DNA of 64,000 bases. Origin: Flavobacterium sp. NRK1 (lineage in GTDB: Bacteria > Bacteroidota > Bacteroidia > Flavobacteriales > Flavobacteriaceae). Made by a program: the position numbers and the translations under genes. Location: NCBI RefSeq assembly GCF_024054175.1, contig NZ_JAMXLA010000001.1, forward strand, positions 1 through 64,000, written 5' to 3'. A model generated the notes under the pieces. The model was not told the DNA's origin. It saw nothing but the letters and a program-made list of their open reading frames with translations, and ran no database searches. Below are positions 1-8,170 of this stretch, piece by piece (the first letter of the stretch is position 1; each line of letters opens with the position of its first letter).

Positions 1-2496
1 GCAGCCAAAAGTAGTGGCTATGCCAACCCAGATCTGCTGGGTGCCGGCTACGGTATTGCTAAAGGCCGTATCCGGGCTGATAGGAGCCTGACCTGCAAGG
101 GCATCTTCTTTAGTTATGTAATAGGCAACGGTAAGGCTGGTGTCTCCCCCATTGGCTTCTGTGTTTTTTGTGGTAAGGTCAAATACCTGCACCCCGTCCG
201 TATCGTCATCGCAAAGCACATAGTCGCTCAGTACCGGTACTGCAGGCCTTGGGTGTACGATAAGCTCAATAGGAACTACGCTGCGGCAGTTGGTTGTAGT
301 GCCGCTCTGGATAACACTTGCATACACAGGGCTTACAAGGTTGTCATAGTTTGATGGGTTCTGGATCTCGTTTGTGCCGAACTCCGCACCCTCAGGGGTT
401 TCATGGTAGGTGATCGTCAGGCCTGTCTGCCCGTTTAAGATCTCAGCTCCGGCAACTGTTAAATCAAAATACGTCTGCTCATCGGCATTGTCCGCGCAGC
501 GCTCTAATGGCGCGGCAGGGGAAACTGCAGGGGCGTAATTGATGGTAACTACAAAGTCTGACTCATCCTCGCATACCGTAGTGGAATCCCCGCTTACAGC
601 ATAGATATAGATCGTCTGGGTAGCAGTTATTATATCGCCCGCAAAAAGCTGGATGCCTGTACCGCCAGGGCCGGTATAGTAGTTACCTTCGGAAAGGGCC
701 GGAAGAGTATAAGAATCACAAACTTCAACATCTTCCATCTGCTGTGCCTGTGGACTATCAAAAATAGTTATATTGAAACTGGTTTCATCAGTACAAATAT
801 TAGGCACAGTGCCTGTTACTGCATAAACATAGATTGTCTGGCTTGTTGTAATTACAGTGCCTGCAGGAAGCATAGTACCAGTTCCACCGGCCGCTGTATA
901 ATAATTACCTGTTGTTGCAGGCTCAAGCGTATAAGAATCACAAGATGCTACATCATTATAAACTCCAACTTCTGGCTGAGGATTTATAACAAGTGTAAGC
1001 GGAGCAACATTATATACAGTTGAATCTGTAGCAGATGTATCATCAATTCTTACCCATATAACTTCATTAGTTCCTGGATATGATGAAGGATTTGCTATAG
1101 GGTTTGCAGGAGCTTCTGCATCAGCCTGATTATTGTAATACGTATATACATATTCTGCAGGTATAGGATCTGCAACAGTCATTTCATCTGTGTATGAAGT
1201 AAGATCGAAATTTTCAACCTCATCATAAGGAGCAGGCTCACAAACATATGCTGTATGTGGCTCCATATCAATGTTACATTCATTAATATGAAGAACAAAT
1301 GTTTTTACTACATAACACGAAGTAGAAAAACCAACAGCTTTTGCATAAATTACTTCGCCATCATATCCTTCATACCCTACATTCTGATCATAATAAATCA
1401 TAGGATATTCGTCATCAATTTCCTGTTGGCTATGATAATACTCAATATCATACTGATCGGGATCGGCGAGTGTTGCCTTCATAACTGCATCATTTTCATG
1501 AAGGTCGAAAAAAGAAGTCTGGGCAGGATCACCACATACTGTAAGATCATTAGGATCTGCCACATTAACCTGGTCTATTGTAGCTGTAAATTGACGTTCA
1601 AATGTTTGTCCGCAATTGTCAGTTACAGTAAGTGTATATGTAGTTGTTTCCGTAGGAGTAAAAACCGGATTAGGTAAAGTTGGATCACTCACTCCTGTGG
1701 TTGGTGACCATTGGTAGCTTGCTGCACTCACATATGTACCATCAATATCTGTAATACTGCCACCATTACATACAATCTGATCATAAAAACCGGAAGCAAC
1801 AAAGGAAATATATTTAAAACAAACGGACTGTTCATTTGAAGATCCGCCTGTTGAACCAGTAAAACCAAAATATACAGTAGGATATCCTCCGAAAACAGAA
1901 ATAATTATCTGATCTGAATAATTAATACGCTCAACACAATCAAAATATACTTTTAAAGTATGGGTACCGGCTCTCCAAGTTATTTTTACTTCATGCTGCT
2001 GATTATCTTTTATATTAGTAGAAGTTGATGAAGCCTGAACCGGGGAAACAAGGTTATGAGTAACACTACCTCCACTTTCTACACCAATATGATCATATGA
2101 AGGATCGCCCTGATTTGTATTACTATATGTATCAAACTCAATCGCCAATGACTGTCCCGGAATATTTTGATAACCAAGTCCCTCGCCAATATTACCTATT
2201 TCAGCAGTAGATGTAGACTTTAACACAAATGCAATACCGTCAGCCCCGTTAGGGTTTGCTCCAAAAAAAGCATTGAATACTATATCAAAATCTTCAGACA
2301 GATCAATAGCATTACCATACCATGCGGCTCCTGAATTAGATTGTGTATTTGTTGTAATTGTATAACAATTACCACCTGTGGAAACAGCACTTCCTATGTA
2401 TGTAGGTGTAAGCTGTGCAAATCCTGCGAGGGGAAATAATACACAAAATAAAAAGACTTGAGATCTTGAATTAAACTTATTAAACAACTTTTTCAT
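1..2496 (-). CDS. L-type lectin domain surface protein, likely T9SS cargo (3' part missing)
   Basis: The frame is open for 832 codons from ATG 2496 to the left edge, so the C terminus is outside the window. Residues 1 to about 28 are a signal peptide ending GFAQ. Residues about 30-230 carry L-type (legume-like) lectin hallmarks: GADGIAFV, then EFDTYSN and DHIGVESGG. A PKD-like segment follows (ASYQWSPTTG...YTLTVTDNCG), then repeated modules with CDSYTL...NYYT..GGTG...IYVYA. This architecture is typical of flavobacterial cell-surface proteins carrying a type B T9SS sorting domain, but that domain would lie beyond base 1. It probably binds sugars at the cell surface. GC is about 52% over the first 240 bases but clearly lower in the 5' part of the gene. 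Confidence 0.85.
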   Translation of the reverse strand, partial: MKKLFNKFNSRSQVFLFCVLFPLAGFAQLTPTYIGSAVSTGGNCYTITTNTQSNSGAAWYGNAIDLSEDFDIVFNAFFGANPNGADGIAFVLKSTSTAEIGNIGEGLGYQNIPGQSLAIEFDTYSNTNQGDPSYDHIGVESGGSVTHNLVSPVQASSTSTNIKDNQQHEVKITWRAGTHTLKVYFDCVERINYSDQIIISVFGGYPTVYFGFTGSTGGSSNEQSVCFKYISFVASGFYDQIVCNGGSITDIDGTYVSAASYQWSPTTGVSDPTLPNPVFTPTETTTYTLTVTDNCGQTFERQFTATIDQVNVADPNDLTVCGDPAQTSFFDLHENDAVMKATLADPDQYDIEYYHSQQEIDDEYPMIYYDQNVGYEGYDGEVIYAKAVGFSTSCYVVKTFVLHINECNIDMEPHTAYVCEPAPYDEVENFDLTSYTDEMTVADPIPAEYVYTYYNNQADAEAPANPIANPSSYPGTNEVIWVRIDDTSATDSTVYNVAPLTLVINPQPEVGVYNDVASCDSYTLEPATTGNYYTAAGGTGTMLPAGTVITTSQTIYVYAVTGTVPNICTDETSFNITIFDSPQAQQMEDVEVCDSYTLPALSEGNYYTGPGGTGIQLFAGDIITATQTIYIYAVSGDSTTVCEDESDFVVTINYAPAVSPAAPLERCADNADEQTYFDLTVAGAEILNGQTGLTITYHETPEGAEFGTNEIQNPSNYDNLVSPVYASVIQSGTTTNCRSVVPIELIVHPRPAVPVLSDYVLCDDDTDGVQVFDLTTKNTEANGGDTSLTVAYYITKEDALAGQAPISPDTAFSNTVAGTQQIWVGIATTFGC

Positions 2497-2873
2497 TATG
2501 AATATATTATCAGCTTTAAATAATAATTATTTATTCCGGAAAAAAAATAATCTTAAACTTTAAAATACCTCCTTTATAAGGAAAACTATATAAAAGTCCC
2601 CAAATCTAAAGATTTTTATTAAGATTTAAATCATGTAAAATTTAACATCATAAAAAAATATTAAAAAACTTTATAAAAACGTTTTACTATACTGTATTTA
2701 TTAGCAATTTAAATTTAACATATAACAGCCTTGCACAGATTTACCCTCACAAAAATTATTAAATTTATATACAACTCCGGCAACGGCACATATTATTAAG
2801 AATATAATAAACTGTAACCTGCAATTCATAAAAAAAAGCAGCTATACAGCTGCTTTTAATTTTAAATATCTTT
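2497..2873. other. Intergenic region, 377 bp, AT-rich
   Basis: This gap lies upstream of the lectin gene and downstream of the di-heme gene, both read leftwards. It is very AT-rich with homopolymeric A and T runs. The only clear element is the terminator hairpin at 2834-2857. I found no convincing TAnnTTTG promoter for the lectin gene and no coding sequence. Confidence 0.6.
2834..2857 (-). terminator. Terminator of the di-heme oxidoreductase gene
   Basis: A perfect 10-bp stem (AAAAGCAGCT with AGCTGCTTTT) closes a 4-base loop and is followed by a T run on the minus strand. It sits 16 bases past the stop codon at 2874. Confidence 0.85.
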
Positions 2874-4271
2874 TTAAAGTGAATTCAAAAACTTAAGTAC
2901 ATCTTCCCTGTCTTTTGCAGAAAGTTTTTTAAACTTATTTTTAGAAGCCTGTGCCTCTCCTCCGTGCCAAAGTATAGCTTCTGTTAAATTTCGGGCTCTT
3001 CCATCATGAAGAAAATTGGTATGCTTATTTACTGTTTCAATTAATCCTATACCCCATAAGGGAGGTGTGCGCCATTCGTTACCGTTAGCAAGAAAATCTG
3101 TAGCATTATCTGCAAGCCCTTCCCCCATATCATGCAATAATAAATCTGTGTAAGGGCGTATTGTCTGATTGCGGAATCCTGAAATAAAATAACTATTCCC
3201 TGTTTCCATCTTTGGTTTGTGACAAGCAGCACATTTCATATCATTGAAAAGTTTTTTACCGTTAAGAACATCCTGATCTTTAAAATTACGTCTTATTGGT
3301 ACTGAAAGTGATCTTGAATATAAAACAACCCTGTCAAAACTTTCATTTGTTATTTCAGGTGATCCACCGTTGGGATAAGATCCACAATCTACTCCGGGAG
3401 GACAGTGTTCATCTGGAAAAAGATAAGATGTTATTCCCATATCATTAGAAAATGCTCCTGCTACCTGCTGCTTAACATTAGGCTGATTTGCTTTCCATCC
3501 AAAGCGTCCCATTTTTTGAGAATTACTTTCAATATCATACACATAATTTGGCCTTCCGGAAATACCATCACCATCACTATCATTTTCATCGGCAAAAGCT
3601 AAAATAGTAGCTTCCGGAACTGCTTCCAGTAAACCTAAGCCTATTATCTGGCTTCCTATACGCGGTGATATCATTACATTTGATGCCAATGGCCCGTAAC
3701 CAAGATTATTTACTGTATATACAGGCTTTTTTAATTCTACAGTAGTACCATCATCAAACGTTTCAGTAATTGTTTGATAAGTTATACTCATTTGTCCTTT
3801 TGCAGTAGGCCCCAAAATAACATTATCCTGAAGCTGCACCCCATAAACAGGATCTCCTAAAGCAGCACCATGAGCATCTGTACCAGGTACTGTTAATCTT
3901 AATAATAGTCCCCTACCCAGCTCACCATCAAACATTGGCGGCCTTCCGCGTCCGTCTTTAAAGTGACAACTTGCACATGCTACGGCATTATAATAAGGCC
4001 CCAACCCATCGCGTGCTTTAGTTGATGAAGGCGCAGAAACCCAACTCTGCCTGAAAAAAGAGTTACCCACACCAAAATCCGTAGCTTCTTCATTTGTAAG
4101 TCCGCTATATGCAAAACCAAACGCTTCTTCTGTAGCATTGTTTACGGTAGCAACACCACCTGAAAACTCCTCACCGTCTTCAGCAGTAAGTTTTACATAA
4201 TCATCATCATTTTTGCTGCATCCTATACTTACAAAGGAAGCCAGCAAGAGTGTGGAGATAAGTTTTTTCAT
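2874..4271 (-). CDS. Di-heme oxidoreductase family lipoprotein (DUF1111)
   Basis: A 465-residue protein with a lipoprotein signal (SFVSIGCSK, lipid Cys18). It has two c-type heme motifs, CASCH at residues 99-103 and CAACH at 347-351. It also has the family signature GRFGWKA (255-261) and an acidic calcium-loop-like DSDGDGISG. These mark the DUF1111 di-heme family, sometimes annotated thiol oxidoreductase and related to di-heme peroxidases. It should be anchored in the envelope and do electron transfer. It follows the imelysin lipoprotein gene on the same strand, an association common around bacterial iron loci, so a redox role in iron uptake is my inference. The start gives a good lipobox and fits the 75-bp gap upstream. 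Confidence 0.88.
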   Translation of the reverse strand: MKKLISTLLLASFVSIGCSKNDDDYVKLTAEDGEEFSGGVATVNNATEEAFGFAYSGLTNEEATDFGVGNSFFRQSWVSAPSSTKARDGLGPYYNAVACASCHFKDGRGRPPMFDGELGRGLLLRLTVPGTDAHGAALGDPVYGVQLQDNVILGPTAKGQMSITYQTITETFDDGTTVELKKPVYTVNNLGYGPLASNVMISPRIGSQIIGLGLLEAVPEATILAFADENDSDGDGISGRPNYVYDIESNSQKMGRFGWKANQPNVKQQVAGAFSNDMGITSYLFPDEHCPPGVDCGSYPNGGSPEITNESFDRVVLYSRSLSVPIRRNFKDQDVLNGKKLFNDMKCAACHKPKMETGNSYFISGFRNQTIRPYTDLLLHDMGEGLADNATDFLANGNEWRTPPLWGIGLIETVNKHTNFLHDGRARNLTEAILWHGGEAQASKNKFKKLSAKDREDVLKFLNSL

Positions 4272-4289
4272 CTTTTAATTATAACCGAA

Positions 4290-4318
4290 AAAAGTGCCCT
4301 TGTAAAAAAGGCACTTTT
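4290..4318 (-). terminator. Intra-operon hairpin terminator between imelysin and di-heme genes
   Basis: A 9-bp stem (AAAAGTGCC with GGCACTTTT) and 11-base loop are followed on the minus strand by six T. It lies between two co-directional genes, so it probably ends part of the transcripts and lowers di-heme expression relative to imelysin. Confidence 0.75.
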
Positions 4319-4346
4319 AAATCTTATTTTTTTCTAAGCCGCAAAG

Positions 4347-5534
4347 TTACTCACCTGAAACCGTAATTCCAATTGATGAAGCTCCTGCAATTAAATTAGC
4401 GCTTAATTCATCACGTAAAACGTTTACAACAGCTTTAACTTTTGCTCCTTCAACAGATTCTGCTCCACCTGAAATAGCAAAATCAAAAGGTATAGCCATA
4501 GCAGCAATATCCGTTCTTGTTTTATTTATTGCAGTTTCTGTATCTGCAGCGAACTGAGGATTAGCCTGCTCAACAAGATCTGCAAGAGACGGGCCGCTTA
4601 CAGAGCCATATTTACCTGTATAAACATTTGCAACACCTTCAAAATTTAATGCAACATCTCTGTGTGTATTATCGCTAAAACAAGAATGCTCATCTTCCTG
4701 ATCTTTGTTTGTAAGCGCAACATCAATACGCTCAACAGCTAACTCTGCATAAGAAAGTGTTACTATTCCTAAATACATATTTTGTAACGCTGTATTAACA
4801 GGTAAAGCAAGAAAGATAGTTCTGTATTCTCCTCCAGTTTTCCACTGGTCTACAAGATATGCCAAATGATCAGTAAGTAAATCTGCAACAACATTAAGAT
4901 AGTCACGTCTTCTGTCCTGATTCATAGCTGTACCACCATCAACATAATCTGTATATTCTCTGAGTCCTGCTTTTTTTTCAGAAGGCGCAGTTAAGTCCTG
5001 TCCCCAAAGTAAAAACTCAATAGCATGATAACCGGTACTAATATTTTTCTCTCCTCCATCTTCATTAAGACTGATTAAAAGATCTTTAGTTATATCCGGA
5101 AACGACACAGCATCATTAATGATACCTCCATTTAATACTGTACCGTTATTATCAACATAATCAATATAGTTTTCATCCAGAGGCCATGCGTTTATTAACC
5201 CTTCAGGTCCGTCTTCATCATCAATCGGCCCGTTTGCAAAACGGAATGCCTCTGTAGTACCGTAGCTCTCCCTGGCTTCTTTCCATTTTGTTTTTGCATC
5301 TGCAAAACCTTGCTCAGTTGGATTGGCAGTAAATGCGTTAATTGCTGTTTCAAGCTCTACAGCATCATCGTAAGCATCTTTATAATTTTGATAAACAATA
5401 TCAGCGTAGTTTGCAACAACTTCAGCTTTAGAAACGTTATTAGTGTTTGTGTTTTTGTCATCATCGCTACTGCATGAAGCTATAATAAGTCCGGTAGTGG
5501 CAAGTAACGCAAGACCAAGGGTAAGTTTTTTCAT
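4347..5534 (-). CDS. Imelysin family lipoprotein with intact GxHxxE motif
   Basis: 395 residues from ATG 5534. The frame stays open 12 codons further up, but this start gives a lipoprotein signal (LIIASCSS, lipid Cys21) and lies about 40 bases below a promoter. GYHAIE at residues 168-173 is the GxHxxE signature of imelysins, thought to bind metal. It is followed by FLLWGQD, also typical. Imelysin-like (IrpA/ICMP/EfeO-related) proteins are periplasmic or surface iron-handling proteins. It is divergent from a second imelysin gene and precedes the di-heme gene, so it belongs to a putative iron acquisition locus. Molecular function (iron carrier versus peptidase-like) cannot be settled from sequence. 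Confidence 0.9.
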   Translation of the reverse strand: MKKLTLGLALLATTGLIIASCSSDDDKNTNTNNVSKAEVVANYADIVYQNYKDAYDDAVELETAINAFTANPTEQGFADAKTKWKEARESYGTTEAFRFANGPIDDEDGPEGLINAWPLDENYIDYVDNNGTVLNGGIINDAVSFPDITKDLLISLNEDGGEKNISTGYHAIEFLLWGQDLTAPSEKKAGLREYTDYVDGGTAMNQDRRRDYLNVVADLLTDHLAYLVDQWKTGGEYRTIFLALPVNTALQNMYLGIVTLSYAELAVERIDVALTNKDQEDEHSCFSDNTHRDVALNFEGVANVYTGKYGSVSGPSLADLVEQANPQFAADTETAINKTRTDIAAMAIPFDFAISGGAESVEGAKVKAVVNVLRDELSANLIAGASSIGITVSGE

Positions 5535-5572
5535 GTTTAAAACACTTTTATTTAGATTGATTAAAAACAAGG

Positions 5573-5601
5573 CAAATGTAAAAACTTTTTTATCACTCCA
5601 A
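5573..5601 (-). promoter_or_regulatory. Promoter of the leftward imelysin gene
   Basis: On the minus strand, TTG (5601-5599), an 18-base spacer and TACATTTG (5580-5573) match the Bacteroidota -33/-7 pattern. The leader to ATG 5534 would be about 30 bases. Confidence 0.7.
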
Positions 5602-5639
5602 CAAGAAAATACATCAATATTTTTTTTAAGATCAAAATT

Positions 5640-5652
5640 ATTTAGAATAAAT
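5640..5652. promoter_or_regulatory. Candidate operator palindrome in the divergent imelysin region
   Basis: ATTTA-GAA-TAAAT is a perfect palindrome just upstream of the rightward promoter. A related TTATTTAGATT occurs at 5548-5558 in the leftward leader. The position between two iron-related transcription units makes a Fur-type site possible, but this is inference. Confidence 0.35.
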
Positions 5653-5675
5653 CCATTTAAGTAATCTGACTTTTA

Positions 5676-5683
5676 TATTTTTG
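5676..5683 (+). promoter_or_regulatory. Promoter -7 element of the rightward imelysin operon
   Basis: TATTTTTG matches TAnnTTTG exactly and is followed by CACC, as at the rpsF promoter (63300). It lies 16 bases before ATG 5700. No clear TTG is seen at -33, which would suit a regulated promoter. Confidence 0.65.
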
Positions 5684-5699
5684 CACCAAATTTCAAGGC

Positions 5700-6800
5700 A
5701 TGAAAAAAATAATAATTGCATTCTGCATTTTTGCTTTTGCTGTAGGGTGCTCTTCCAGCGACAATAACGAGACAGAAACCACTAAAGGGTACGACCGTAC
5801 AGCTATACTTACTAACTGGGCAGATAATTTAATAATTCCTGCATATGAAAATTATCAGGCTAAAGTAACTACCCTTGCAAATGCCACCCATAGTTTTACA
5901 ATTTCGCCGGATGAAACCGCACTCGCTTCATTAAGAGCAGCCTGGATGGACGCTTATATAGCTTATCAATATATTTCTATATACGATTTTGGAAAAGCTG
6001 CTGACCTTTACCTGAAACAAAGTGCCAACACCTACCCTACCGACGTTGCAGGTATAGAAGCAAATATTACAGCTGGTACTTATGATTTAAATTTACAGGC
6101 CCAGTTTAGCAAACAGGGTTTTCCTGCTATTGATTATTTAATTAACGGACAAGGAACAGATAATGAAACTATAGCCTATTTTTCAGGTGCTAATGCTGCA
6201 GCCTATTTAAATGCCATAGCCAGCCAGCTTAAAACAATTGCTGCTACTGTCACAAGCGACTGGAAAACAAATTATAGAGCACAATACCTTGCCAATAATG
6301 GTACATCGGTAACAAGCTCTGTAAATAAGACCACTAATAATTTTATTAAAAATCTGGAAAAAGATATTCGTACAGCCAAGCTAGGCATACCGGCAGGACT
6401 TTTTTCTAACGGAATTACTTATGCTGATAAGGTGGAAGCTTATTACAAGAATAATATTTCTAAAACTTTGCTAAATACAGCAATACAGGCAGAGGTAGAT
6501 TTTTTTAATGGAAAAGCTTTCAACAGTAATTCAACAGGAGCAAGTCTTAAAAGTGCGCTTGATGCTGTAAATGCTGTAAGAGAGGGCAAAAAACTTAGTG
6601 ATGTTATAAACACTCAGTTTACAACAGTTGCAACAACTAATAATGCTTTAAGTGATAGCTTCTCTCAGCAGGTCACAAACGATAACAGTAAAATGGTGAC
6701 TTCATATAACACACTGCAACAAAATATAATTTACCTGAAGGTTGATATGATGCAGGCGTTAAATATGACAATTGATTATGTAGACGGCGACGGCGATTAA
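5700..6800 (+). CDS. Imelysin family lipoprotein with degenerate motif
   Basis: 366 residues with a lipoprotein signal (FAFAVGCSS, lipid Cys17). The overall helical imelysin pattern is present (LRAAWMDAYIAYQ early; ...KQGFPAIDYLINGQG at about 138-152). At the place of GxHxxE it reads GFPAID (140-145), so both His and Glu are replaced by Pro and Asp. The fold is probably kept while metal binding at this site is changed or lost. It is the first gene of a rightward unit with the HTTM and TonB receptor genes, only 2 bases before the HTTM start. That context points to a surface or periplasmic partner in substrate capture. The two imelysins of the locus are clearly diverged paralogs. Confidence 0.82.
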   Translation: MKKIIIAFCIFAFAVGCSSSDNNETETTKGYDRTAILTNWADNLIIPAYENYQAKVTTLANATHSFTISPDETALASLRAAWMDAYIAYQYISIYDFGKAADLYLKQSANTYPTDVAGIEANITAGTYDLNLQAQFSKQGFPAIDYLINGQGTDNETIAYFSGANAAAYLNAIASQLKTIAATVTSDWKTNYRAQYLANNGTSVTSSVNKTTNNFIKNLEKDIRTAKLGIPAGLFSNGITYADKVEAYYKNNISKTLLNTAIQAEVDFFNGKAFNSNSTGASLKSALDAVNAVREGKKLSDVINTQFTTVATTNNALSDSFSQQVTNDNSKMVTSYNTLQQNIIYLKVDMMQALNMTIDYVDGDGD

Positions 6801-6802
6801 TC

Positions 6803-8170
6803 ATGGTTTCCAGCATAAAAGCATATTTAAATACCTATACAAATGCAGCTACACTTGCATTTTACCGAATAGCGTTTAGTTTAATGATGCTTTTAGGCCT
6901 TATACGATTTACTTTGAACGGCTGGATTGATAAATTTTACATTCAGCCGTCTTTTCATTTTACATATTATGGTTTTAGCTGGGTTAAACCCCCGGGCACA
7001 TATACCTATCTTTTATTTATTATTTGTGGACTAGCTGCTATATTTATGGCTATAGGCTATAAATACAGATTGGCGGCAATAACCTTTTTTTTAAGCTTTA
7101 CCTATATAGAATTAATGGATAAGACAACTTATCTTAACCATTACTACTTTATATCTGTTATAGCTTTTGTAATGATATTTCTTCCGGCAGGCAGTTATTT
7201 TTCCGTGGATGCTTATAAAAATCCCGACAGAAATTTTGGAAATATACCTCTCTGGACTATTGATATATTAAAATTTTTACTGGCTATAGTCTATTTTTAT
7301 GCCGGGCTTGCAAAACTAAACTCAGACTGGTTAGTAAATGCAATGCCTTTAAAAATATGGCTTACAGCGCATACTGATTTACCCTTAGTGGGACCTTTAA
7401 TGGTTAAAAGCTGGCTTCATTATACCTTTAGCTGGTTTGGTGCTGCTTATGATCTTTTTATAGTATTTCTACTTATAAATAAAAGAACACGGGCTATAGG
7501 TTTTATATTTGTAGTAGTGTTTCACCTGCTTACAGCCCTACTATTTCCAATAGGTATGTTTCCTTATATTATGATCGTTTCATCACTTATTTTCTTTAGT
7601 GGTTCATTTCATAAAAAATGCTTATTAGTATTAGCCAAAATAACACATTTACCTCAGTCAATACTAAACAGTACCAAAAGCTATATACCTCGTTATAAAA
7701 CAACTTATAAACCAACATTGGTATTACTTTCTGCTTTTTTATTCATTCAGTTAGTACTTCCTTTTCGTTATTTGCTATATCCCGGAGAATTATTCTGGAC
7801 AGAAGAAGGCTTCCGCTTTTCATGGAGGGTAATGCTAATGGAAAAAGCAGGTTACGCACAGTTTATAGTTACCGATGCAAAATCACATAAAAACATAATT
7901 GTAAACAACGAAGAATTTCTTACCCGCTTTCAGGAAAAACAAATGTCTTTTCAACCTGATTTTATTTTAGAATATGCCCATTTTTTACATGACCATTTTC
8001 AGGAAAAAGGCGTAACTAATCCCGAAGTAAGAGTACAATGCTATGTAGCCTTGAATGGCAGGCTTAGCAAACAATATATAGATCCAAAAATAAATTTAGC
8101 CGAACAAAATGAATCATTCAAAAGCAAAGACTGGATACTTCCCTTCCAAAATACAATTTGGGGTCTTTAG
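6803..8170 (+). CDS. HTTM domain membrane protein
   Basis: 455 residues, strongly hydrophobic, with several membrane segments in the first 300 residues and a hydrophilic C-terminal part. DKTTYLNHYYF (about 105-115) is the conserved motif of HTTM proteins, the bacterial relatives of vitamin K-dependent gamma-carboxylase. Known bacterial family members include ones without carboxylase activity, so the reaction here is unknown. The gene starts 2 bases after the imelysin stop. Its last 62 bases overlap the start of the TonB receptor gene in another frame, implying tight co-expression. An inner-membrane role in the iron locus is inferred from neighbours only. Confidence 0.82.
   Translation: MVSSIKAYLNTYTNAATLAFYRIAFSLMMLLGLIRFTLNGWIDKFYIQPSFHFTYYGFSWVKPPGTYTYLLFIICGLAAIFMAIGYKYRLAAITFFLSFTYIELMDKTTYLNHYYFISVIAFVMIFLPAGSYFSVDAYKNPDRNFGNIPLWTIDILKFLLAIVYFYAGLAKLNSDWLVNAMPLKIWLTAHTDLPLVGPLMVKSWLHYTFSWFGAAYDLFIVFLLINKRTRAIGFIFVVVFHLLTALLFPIGMFPYIMIVSSLIFFSGSFHKKCLLVLAKITHLPQSILNSTKSYIPRYKTTYKPTLVLLSAFLFIQLVLPFRYLLYPGELFWTEEGFRFSWRVMLMEKAGYAQFIVTDAKSHKNIIVNNEEFLTRFQEKQMSFQPDFILEYAHFLHDHFQEKGVTNPEVRVQCYVALNGRLSKQYIDPKINLAEQNESFKSKDWILPFQNTIWGL

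Noticed and set aside
1255..1677. Open frame of 140 codons on the plus strand
   Set aside because: It is antisense to the lectin gene and rich in Ile, Cys and Tyr as expected from a shadow.
4347..5570. Start at 5570 for the first imelysin
   Set aside because: The extra 12 residues would spoil the lipoprotein signal; ATG 5534 fits the promoter and signal.
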